NCBI GenBank assembly: GCA_022709775.1
Contig: JAKLIE010000053.1
Location: 1-8,712 of the forward strand
Reading direction: 5' to 3'
Length of the DNA: 8,712 nucleotides
DNA from: Pseudomonadota bacterium
GTDB lineage: Bacteria; Pseudomonadota; Gammaproteobacteria; Burkholderiales; Casimicrobiaceae
Of this stretch, positions 1 to 6,111 are shown one piece after another. Below the pieces are notes generated by a model. That model worked only from the letters and a program-made list of their open reading frames with translations, searched no databases and had not been told where the DNA came from. Numbering within the stretch: position 1 is the stretch's first letter; each line of letters starts with the position of its first letter. Made by a program: the position numbers and the translations under genes.

Positions 1-1579
1 GTTCGGCGCATCGCAGGCCGAGGCCGCCAGCGTCGTGTCGCTGGGCATCGCGGGCTGGATCGACGGCCAGTTCACGAAGCCGGCGACCGGCTACCCGGCG
101 AGCCGCTACAACAAGATCCAGCTGGCCGAGACCGCCGACTGCACGACGCGCGATCCGCTGGGCAACAACTACCCGTCGAACTCGCCGCAGGCGATGTGCG
201 TGCGCGACCACCTGTCGCTCACGATGGTGCAGCGCGACCTGTTCACCAACGCGGTCTACGGGGGCGACCAGCTGCGTCAGCGCGTCGCCTGGGCGCTGTC
301 GCAGTTCCTGGTGATCTCGGGCGTCGAGCGCGACCTGTCCTACGCGCACGTGATGGCGCGCTACCAGCAGATCATGTTCGACAACGCGTTCGGTAACTTC
401 GAGACGATTCTCGCGAAGATCTCGGTGTCCCCGGCGATGGGAAACTGGCTCGACTCGGTCAACAACGACCGGCCCGACGCGACGAAGGGCCGCGTGCCGA
501 ACGAGAACTACGCCCGCGAGATCATGCAGCTGTTCAGCGTCGGGCTGGTCGAGCTGAAGGCCGACGGCACGCCGCTGCTCGACGCGAACAGCGAGCCGAT
601 CCCGACCTACGACCAGGACGACATCAAGCAGTTCGCGCGCATCTTCACCGGCTGGACCTACGCGAACCCGGACGGCAGCCCGATCACGAAGAAGAACGGC
701 GTCTACTACGGCGCGGACATGGGCGTGTTCCCGGGCACCGCGACGACCGGGCACGATACCGACGCGAAGACCCTGCTGAACGGCGCGGCGCTGCCGGCCG
801 GCCAGACGGCGGAGAAGGATCTGGCCGACGCGGTCCACAACGTGTTCGTGCATCCGAACACCGGGCCGTTCGTGTCGAAGCTCCTGATCCAGCGCCTGGT
901 CACGGGGAACCCGTCGGACGCGTACGTCGGACGCGTCGCGGCCAAGTTCGCCAACAACGGTTCGGGCATCCGCGGCGACCTGAAGGCGGTCGTGCGGGCG
1001 ATCCTGCTCGATCCGGAGGCGCGTGGTCCGGCCAAGAGCGATCCGGCGTTCGGATCGCTGCGCGAGCCGGTGCTGATGATCACCGGCCTCGTGCGGGCGC
1101 TGAACGGGGTGACCGACGGGGCGGCGCTGGGCGACCGGACCTCCACGCTCGGCCAGCGGCCGTACTTCGCACCGACGGTGTTCAACTACTTCCAGCCCGA
1201 CACGACGATTCCGGGGACCTCGATCCTCGCGCCGGAGTTCGGCATCCACGACAGCAACTCGGCGGTGTCCCGCACGAACCTGGTCTACTCGCTCGTCTAC
1301 AGCGGCATTGCGCCGGACGGGACGCTCGCGAGCGCGACCGGGACGCGCCTCAACACCACCCAGTTCGACCCGTATGCGACCGACGCCGCCGTGCTGACCG
1401 ACAAGGTCTCCGAGATGCTGCTCGGCGGCGCGCTGCCGGCGGCGGCGCGCACCGCCGTGATCAACGCCGTGAACGCGGTCACGCTGTCCGCGACGCCCAC
1501 GGCGCAGCAGTTGACCGACCGCTCGCGCATGGCGGTCTACCTGATCGCTTCGTCGTACCACTACCAGGTCCAGCGCTGA
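1..1579 (+). CDS. DUF1800 family protein, 5'-truncated
   Basis: This is a DUF1800 (COG5267-type) protein lacking its N-terminus. The open frame runs from base 2 with no stop. The visible start, FGASQAEAASVVSLGIAGWI, matches the family's early 'TFG...GI.GWLD.QF' segment. The true start is therefore upstream of the window, and the GTG at 35 is internal. Typical family blocks follow: LRQRVAWALSQFLVIS (274-321), a PNENYAREIMQLFSVGL block (497-547), DDIKQFARIFTGWTYA (about 617-664), a GHDTDAKTLL block (about 749-780) and a C-terminal GQRPYFAPTVFNYFQPD block (about 1151-1201). About 525 residues are visible, which is most of the protein. The stop TGA (1577-1579) is one base before the DUF1501 start, so the two are almost certainly co-transcribed. 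Family members are usually predicted exported proteins of unknown biochemical role. Any signal peptide here lies outside the window. The family call is secure; the function is not known. Confidence 0.93.
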   Translation, partial: FGASQAEAASVVSLGIAGWIDGQFTKPATGYPASRYNKIQLAETADCTTRDPLGNNYPSNSPQAMCVRDHLSLTMVQRDLFTNAVYGGDQLRQRVAWALSQFLVISGVERDLSYAHVMARYQQIMFDNAFGNFETILAKISVSPAMGNWLDSVNNDRPDATKGRVPNENYAREIMQLFSVGLVELKADGTPLLDANSEPIPTYDQDDIKQFARIFTGWTYANPDGSPITKKNGVYYGADMGVFPGTATTGHDTDAKTLLNGAALPAGQTAEKDLADAVHNVFVHPNTGPFVSKLLIQRLVTGNPSDAYVGRVAAKFANNGSGIRGDLKAVVRAILLDPEARGPAKSDPAFGSLREPVLMITGLVRALNGVTDGAALGDRTSTLGQRPYFAPTVFNYFQPDTTIPGTSILAPEFGIHDSNSAVSRTNLVYSLVYSGIAPDGTLASATGTRLNTTQFDPYATDAAVLTDKVSEMLLGGALPAAARTAVINAVNAVTLSATPTAQQLTDRSRMAVYLIASSYHYQVQR

Positions 1580-1580
1580 C

Positions 1581-2960
1581 ATGAGCACGAACCGCCGTCA
1601 ATTCCTCGCACGTACCAGCGCGCTGACCGGCGCGGCGATGGCCGGCGCCTTCGGGCGCTTCGGCATCGAGTCCGCCAGCGCGCAGGCCGCCGACTACAAG
1701 GCGCTCGTCTGCCTGTTCCAGTTCGGGGGCGCCGACAGCAACAACATGGTGGTCCCCGACAGCGACTATTCGCAGTACGCGCTGGTCAGGACGGCGGGCT
1801 CCCAGGTCGGCATCCCGCAGGCGAACCTCCTGACGTTCACCGCGTCGCGGCAGGGCGGGAAGTCGTTCGGCTTCCACCCGAGCCTCCAGCCGCTCAAGGA
1901 CCTGTACGACCAGAAGAAGCTGGCCGTGGTCGCAAACGCTGGCACGCTGATCGCGCCGATCACGATGACCCAGTACAAGGCCGGGATCAACCGGCCACCG
2001 AATCTGTTCTCGCACTCCGACCAGCAGATGCTGTGGCAGGGCCTGCTGCCGGGCGAGGTCGTGCGCAGCGGCTGGGGCGGGCGGCTCGCCGACAAGCTCG
2101 TCGCGATGAACGCCGGACAGAAGATCCCGACGATGGTGTCGGTGTCGGGAACGCAGATCTTCAACTCGGGGCACGATACGACGCCGTTCGTGATCCCGGG
2201 CAACGGCGGCGTGCTGCTGTCGGGGCAGGGCGCCGACACCGTGAGCACGGCCCGGTACAACGCGCTGCGGACGCTGCTCGGGACGTCCGGCGGCAACAAG
2301 ATCTTCGAAGGCGCCGCGTCGATCCTCGACACCTCGCTGGCCGCCGCCGATACCGCTAACGCGTACCTGACCCCGACGCTCCCGACGATCATCCAGACCG
2401 CGTTCACCGTCAACGGGACCGCGCTCAACAGCGGCCTCGCCAGCCAGCTGAGGCAGGTCGCCCGGCTGATCGAGGCCCGCGGCGCGCTCGGCGTCAAGCG
2501 CCAGGTCTTCATGGTGAACATCGGCGGCTGGGACACGCACGCGAACATCCTGACCAACCAGAACAACCTGTTCGGCCAGATGGCGCCAGCGATGCGCGCC
2601 TTCTACGACTACACGGTCGCCGCGGGGATCGCGAACAACGTCACCACGTTCACGATGTCGGACTTCAACCGCACGTTCATCGGCAACCAGACGATCGGCA
2701 CCGACCACGCGTACGGCGGCAACTACCTCGTGATGGGCGGGGCGGTGAAGGGCGGCGACATGTACGGCACGTACCCGCAGCTCTTCCTGAAAGGCGCCGA
2801 CGACACGGGCAGCAACGGGGCGTGGCTGCCGACGACCTCGGTCGACCAGATCGGCAACACGCTCGCGACCTGGTTCGGCATGTCGGCGGGCGACATCGCC
2901 TACGCGTTCCCGAATCTCGCGAACTGGTCCGCCGGCGTGCGCAACGTCGGCTTCATCTGA
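1581..2960 (+). CDS. DUF1501 family protein with Tat signal peptide
   Basis: This 459-residue protein is a complete DUF1501 (COG4102-type) member. It begins MSTNRRQFLARTSALTGAAM, a twin-arginine signal (RRQFL at 5-9) with a hydrophobic stretch and a likely AQA/A cleavage near residue 36. The mature protein should therefore be exported folded. Family blocks are FQFGGADSNNMVVP (46-59), SHSDQQMLWQ (144-153), NIGGWDTHAN (313-322), TMSDFNRTF (358-366) and GTDHAYGGNYLVMGGAVKGG (373-392). From memory, the family is placed in the alkaline phosphatase/sulfatase-like superfamily, and the DT-H and DH motifs could be metal ligands; this is not demonstrated here. Many relatives have FGRT where this protein has FNRT. 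The ATG follows the DUF1800 stop by one base. Only a weak AGG (1566-1568) precedes it, so translation probably depends on coupling to the upstream gene. Substrate and role are unknown. Confidence 0.95.
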   Translation: MSTNRRQFLARTSALTGAAMAGAFGRFGIESASAQAADYKALVCLFQFGGADSNNMVVPDSDYSQYALVRTAGSQVGIPQANLLTFTASRQGGKSFGFHPSLQPLKDLYDQKKLAVVANAGTLIAPITMTQYKAGINRPPNLFSHSDQQMLWQGLLPGEVVRSGWGGRLADKLVAMNAGQKIPTMVSVSGTQIFNSGHDTTPFVIPGNGGVLLSGQGADTVSTARYNALRTLLGTSGGNKIFEGAASILDTSLAAADTANAYLTPTLPTIIQTAFTVNGTALNSGLASQLRQVARLIEARGALGVKRQVFMVNIGGWDTHANILTNQNNLFGQMAPAMRAFYDYTVAAGIANNVTTFTMSDFNRTFIGNQTIGTDHAYGGNYLVMGGAVKGGDMYGTYPQLFLKGADDTGSNGAWLPTTSVDQIGNTLATWFGMSAGDIAYAFPNLANWSAGVRNVGFI

Positions 2961-3034
2961 TCCGACCCCAGGCGCGAAGCGCGCCGACGTCCCCCGCGGT
3001 CCTGCGGCTGTAGCCTTCCCGGCCGAGCACCCCC

Positions 3035-3053
3035 CCTGCGACGCCGACGCAGG
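3035..3053. repeat. small inverted repeat (hairpin) after the DUF1501 gene
   Basis: CCTGCG (3035-3040) and CGCAGG (3048-3053) are perfect complements around a 7-base loop, 75 bases after the DUF1501 stop. A run of six C precedes it and no T-tract follows, so on its own it is a weak terminator candidate. Confidence 0.35.
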
Positions 3054-3068
3054 ACCGCAACTTCCCCT

Positions 3069-3099
3069 CGACGCCGGCCGGTTTTCCGGGCCGGCGTCG
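3069..3099 (+). terminator. candidate terminator hairpin between convergent genes
   Basis: An 11-bp perfect stem (CGACGCCGGCC at 3069-3079 with GGCCGGCGTCG at 3089-3099) closes a 9-base loop containing TTTT. Two further G-C pairs are possible with one bulged G at 3088. It is the strongest hairpin in the gap, 109 bases after the DUF1501 stop. The downstream bases TGCATTTCACC on the + strand are only mildly T-rich, and the - strand side has no T-tract. It may end the DUF1800-DUF1501 transcript, act in both directions, or serve as an mRNA 3'-end stabiliser. No other gene is seen in 2961-3219. Confidence 0.5.
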
Positions 3100-3118
3100 T
3101 GCATTTCACCCGTCGACG

Positions 3119-3180
3119 GTTCGAGCCCGCGACGGCGCGCGCCGGATACGTGCCGGCGCGAACGCGACGGGACCTCGAAC
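3119..3180. repeat. nested inverted repeats in the convergent gap
   Basis: The inner hairpin is CGCGCCGG (3138-3145) with CCGGCGCG (3153-3160), an 8-bp perfect stem around the loop ATACGTG. It is enclosed by GTTCGAG (3119-3125) and CTCGAAC (3174-3180). The inner stem ends 60 bases after the stop of the - strand operon, where a terminator would be expected. Neither side has a T-tract, so a rho-independent terminator is not proven. Some pairing is expected by chance at this GC content. Confidence 0.35.
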
Positions 3181-3219
3181 GGTCGGCATCGGTCGCGCGT
3201 CGACGCGCCGCGAGCCTCC

Positions 3220-4587
3220 CTAAACGCGATCCGACATCCGCGAGACGATCGTCCGCAGCTTGCCGCCGGGCGTGAGCGCGATCCGATCGACCCGCTCGAC
3301 GCGCGTAGGGGCGGGCGGGCGGACGAGCTCGTCCAGGACGGCGGCGATGCGCAGGCGATCCGACTCCTGCAGCGGCGAGGCCCGCTGCACCACGCGGGCG
3401 ACGAGCCGTGCCTGGGCGTCCTGCTCCACCTGGATGTCCACCACGCTGCCGTCCAGTCCCGGGTGCACGGCCTCCACGACCTGCCGCGGGCCCACCGTCC
3501 CGCCGGTCGACGTGCGCAGGAGATCCGTGCTGCGTCCGGCGACGGTGCCGAACACCGGGAGCCCGCGACCGCACGCGCACTGGAGCTGGCGCGGCGCGAC
3601 GGCGCGGTCGCCGACGCGATACCGGATCAGCGGCGTGGCGTGGTTGCGCAGCGCGGTCACGAGCACGTCGCCCGTCTCGCCCGGCGCCACCGGCGTTCCG
3701 TCGCGACCGACGATCTCGACGATCATGCCCTCGGCCGGCACGTGCAGCGAGCCTGCTTCCGGACACTCGTGCGCGACGACGCCGGTTTCCATCGTCGCGT
3801 ACCGTTCGAACACGCGGCAGCCGAACGCTTCCTCCATCGCGCGCCGGTAGTGCGGGTGGAGGTGATTGCCGCCGCTGACGCACGAGCCGACCCTCACCCG
3901 GGTCCCGTGGTCGATCAGTGCCAGCGCCACGGCGTAGAGCGCGTTGGAAACGCCCCAGACCATCGTGGGCGGACTCCGTTCGATCGATCGCGCGAGGCGC
4001 CGAAGGACCGCGGTGTCGGCCACCGACGGCGCGTGCAATGCGCTGGTGTTGAGGATCGCCGCGGCGAACGCCTGGGCGGGGCCGACGGGGCGGCAGCGCA
4101 CCTCGACGCGCCGCTTGCCGATGTCCGAGCCGAACCAGGAACGCGCGCGCGCTTCGCCGGCATCGAGCCAGCGCATCTGCGACAGCGGCCACAGGAACTC
4201 GACCGGCTTGCCGAGCGAACCCGAGCTCCGGGCCCGGACGCCCCAGCTGCCCGGCGTCCTGATGCCTGCGACGCCGAGCCGCACCAGATCGTCCCTCTCC
4301 AGGATCGGCAGGCGGACGAGATCGTCGATCGTGCGCAGGTCGCCGGCGGCGACGCGGACGGTGGCGAACCGCTCGCGGTAGAACGGCACGCGCTCCGCCG
4401 CCGCCATCAAATGACGCAGCGCGGTCAACTGGAAGTCGGCGATGCGCTCGCGCGGCCACCACTGGCTCTCGCGCAGGAACGCGTACTCGGGCCCGGGACG
4501 GGCCGGATGCGCGTGCCACAGCATGCGCGCGGCCGTCTCCCGCCACGATCCGCCCGGCACTGGCGTCGTCATGTCCGACGTCGGCAT
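3220..4587 (-). CDS. CapK/PaaK-like adenylate-forming ligase (phenylacetate-CoA ligase family)
   Basis: This 455-residue protein belongs to the COG1541 group (phenylacetate-CoA ligase / CapK / coenzyme F390 synthetase-like). Enzymes of this group activate a carboxylic acid with ATP as an acyl-adenylate. Visible signatures are VPFYRERF (67-74), the phosphate loop SSGSLGKPV (121-129), SGGNH (238-242), the adenylate-pocket block RYATMETG (262-269), PLIRYRVGD (319-327), a Cys pair in CACGRGLPVF (337-346), the hinge-like GRSTD (351-355) and the C-terminal catalytic-Lys region GGKLRT (441-446). Length is normal for the family and no signal peptide is seen, so it should be cytoplasmic. I chose the ATG at 4587 because AGGA (4599-4596) lies 8 bases upstream, inside the stop codon region of the preceding gene. 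A longer frame from 4746 would overlap that gene, and an ATG at 4572 is possible but less well placed. It is the last gene of a three-gene operon. The substrate is unknown; a capsule, lipid or secondary-metabolite role is possible. Confidence 0.88.
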   Translation of the reverse strand: MPTSDMTTPVPGGSWRETAARMLWHAHPARPGPEYAFLRESQWWPRERIADFQLTALRHLMAAAERVPFYRERFATVRVAAGDLRTIDDLVRLPILERDDLVRLGVAGIRTPGSWGVRARSSGSLGKPVEFLWPLSQMRWLDAGEARARSWFGSDIGKRRVEVRCRPVGPAQAFAAAILNTSALHAPSVADTAVLRRLARSIERSPPTMVWGVSNALYAVALALIDHGTRVRVGSCVSGGNHLHPHYRRAMEEAFGCRVFERYATMETGVVAHECPEAGSLHVPAEGMIVEIVGRDGTPVAPGETGDVLVTALRNHATPLIRYRVGDRAVAPRQLQCACGRGLPVFGTVAGRSTDLLRTSTGGTVGPRQVVEAVHPGLDGSVVDIQVEQDAQARLVARVVQRASPLQESDRLRIAAVLDELVRPPAPTRVERVDRIALTPGGKLRTIVSRMSDRV

Positions 4588-4595
4588 CGCGACGG

Positions 4596-4599
4596 TCCT
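4596..4599 (-). promoter_or_regulatory. Shine-Dalgarno overlapping upstream stop
   Basis: On the - strand the bases TAGGA combine the stop codon of the phosphatase-like gene (TAG, 4600-4598) with an AGGA ribosome-binding sequence. It lies 8 bases before the ATG at 4587. This decides the start of the 455-residue ligase and suggests translational coupling. Confidence 0.6.
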
Positions 4600-6106
4600 A
4601 CGCGGCCTCGAGGAGCGAGCGCCCGGCGAGCCCTGTCCGATCGACGTCGAGCAGGTCGCAGGCGGTGGCGCCGATGTCCGCGATCCCCGCGGGACGACCC
4701 GGGTCGCGCTGCCGCGAGCGGCCCGGCACGACGATCGCCCAGGCATCGTCGGTGTGATTCCCGGATCGGCCGCTGCCGGATCCCTGTCGCGCCACCGCGC
4801 CGTAGCGCGGCGATTCGACCTCGGACAGGCTCGCGCCCTCCCGGTCGGACCACGTGACCACCAGGTCGGGCAGCCCCGGTGCCGACGGGCGGCCGGCGAG
4901 GTCGGCCATCCGCTCGACCCTGCTGATCGAGGGCCGACCGTCGGGATCGAGAAACGTCGTCAGCCCGTCGGCGATCGAGGCCAGCAGCGCGTCGGCCTCC
5001 GCCGGATCGACGCAGCCCTCGCGCTCGCGCCCGCGGAGATTGAGACGAACGTAGCCCTGATTCTCGCCGGGGACGGCCATCGCGCGCGTTCGCGGCCAGT
5101 CCGCCTGCAGGTAGAGGCGCGTCGTCAGGTTCGCGGCCACGTCGTCGGGAAGGGCGCTCGCGATCCATGAACGCCACTTGACCGGCACGCGTGCGCGCAA
5201 CGACCAGATCGGCGAGCGCGATCCTCGGCGCGCGGCCGCAGACCCGCCCGAGGCGCCCGTCAGCACCGCGTCGAGCATGCCCGGGAGCAGGTCGGCGCGG
5301 CTGCGATTCGGCCCCATGCCCGTCGGCGAGAATGCGATCACGTCGGCATGCTGCGGCAGCGCGTCGATGACGCGCGCCATCGCCCGGTCGATCGCGACGT
5401 ACACCGACTCGAGTCCGTCGCGCAACGCGCGCGAGTCGCCCGGGGCGATCGCGCCGTCGGCGATCGACGCGGCATCCCACAGGTGGTGCCCGGCCTTGTG
5501 CGCGGCGCCGAACGTGAGCCAGAGCAGATCGAACGCGTCCCTGCGAAGCAGGTCGACCACGGCGCCGGCGACCCGATCCGGGGAGCGCACGAGGTGGTCC
5601 CGCAGGCTCGCCAGCGACGCGATCTGCGGCCGGCCGTAGACGTCGTCGAGCCTCGGCGGCCGTCCGTGACGCCGGACGAGATCGCGGCGAACGTGCGAGG
5701 GCACCGAGCGTCGCGGCAACACGATCCGGTCGACGAAGTGGCAGCCGCTCAGGTACGCGCCCGCCATCTCGCGCGGCGCCCACGACAGGTAGGGGTCGAC
5801 GACGAGCGAGCGACGACCGCGCTGCGTCAGTCGCTCCCAGATCGTCGGCGGCTTCGCGAACCGCTGCACCGGGTACGCGCGCTGGTCCGCGGACGACCAC
5901 GGGAACGCCGAGTACAGGCCGTGGTCGCGCACGTCCATGCCGGTGTAGAGCGTCGGATGCGCCGCCGACTGCAGTAGGGTGTGCGCATCGAGGCGCATCC
6001 ACGTGCCGCGACGTCGCAGGTCCGCCAGCGCGGGCAGCCGGCCGTCGGAGAGCATCTGCGCGATCAGCGGCAGCGCCGCCGAATCGAACTGGAGCAGCGC
6101 GAGCAT
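4598..6106 (-). CDS. alkaline phosphatase superfamily protein (type I phosphodiesterase/nucleotide pyrophosphatase-like), degenerate metal site
   Basis: This 502-residue protein has the layout of the nucleotide pyrophosphatase/phosphodiesterase branch of the alkaline phosphatase superfamily. The N-terminal segment ALLQFDSAALPLIAQMLSDG (3-22) followed by RLPALADL (23-30) carries the expected first metal Asp (D8). AHPTLYTGMDVRDHGLY (49-65) matches the 'TG..P..HG' block. AHKAGHHLW (202-210) matches the usual D-x-x-G-H block, and SPTGMGPN (260-267) sits where most relatives have S-D-H-G. GNH (449-451) supplies the late His. So D8, H207 and H451 are present, but the expected Asp at 203 is His and the Asp-His at 261-262 are Pro-Thr. 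The nucleophile position (about 46-47) reads Gln-Ser. No signal peptide or membrane segment is seen, so it is likely cytoplasmic. The ATG at 6106 is 5 bases after the previous stop and lies where homology begins; the open frame continues upstream but only as a shadow. It may be a divergent hydrolase or a non-catalytic relative. Confidence 0.82.
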   Translation of the reverse strand: MLALLQFDSAALPLIAQMLSDGRLPALADLRRRGTWMRLDAHTLLQSAAHPTLYTGMDVRDHGLYSAFPWSSADQRAYPVQRFAKPPTIWERLTQRGRRSLVVDPYLSWAPREMAGAYLSGCHFVDRIVLPRRSVPSHVRRDLVRRHGRPPRLDDVYGRPQIASLASLRDHLVRSPDRVAGAVVDLLRRDAFDLLWLTFGAAHKAGHHLWDAASIADGAIAPGDSRALRDGLESVYVAIDRAMARVIDALPQHADVIAFSPTGMGPNRSRADLLPGMLDAVLTGASGGSAAARRGSRSPIWSLRARVPVKWRSWIASALPDDVAANLTTRLYLQADWPRTRAMAVPGENQGYVRLNLRGREREGCVDPAEADALLASIADGLTTFLDPDGRPSISRVERMADLAGRPSAPGLPDLVVTWSDREGASLSEVESPRYGAVARQGSGSGRSGNHTDDAWAIVVPGRSRQRDPGRPAGIADIGATACDLLDVDRTGLAGRSLLEAA

Positions 6107-6111
6107 CGTCG

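Noticed and set aside
1479..3104. 541-codon antisense open frame opposite the DUF1501 gene
   Set aside because: It is Arg/Ala/Gly/Val-rich with no recognisable domain and lies wholly opposite a gene with clear family motifs and a Tat signal. It is a GC-rich codon-position shadow.
3035..3180. CRISPR array or tRNA-like structure in the convergent gap
   Set aside because: The hairpins differ in sequence and spacing, there is no repeated unit with spacers, and no cloverleaf or anticodon arm can be drawn.
2900..4546. 548-codon - strand open frame overlapping the second ligase
   Set aside because: An Arg-rich frame shifted against the real ligase. Fragments of ligase motifs are absent, and it runs through the hairpin-rich gap and into the DUF1501 gene.
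4588..4746. N-terminal 53-codon extension of the second ligase
   Set aside because: It would overlap the coding end of the phosphatase-like gene, shows no family similarity, and a well-spaced AGGA favours the ATG at 4587.
3463..4857. 464-codon + strand open frame opposite the second ligase
   Set aside because: Low-complexity Arg/Ala/His-rich translation overlapping two real - strand genes, with no supporting ribosome-binding site or domain.
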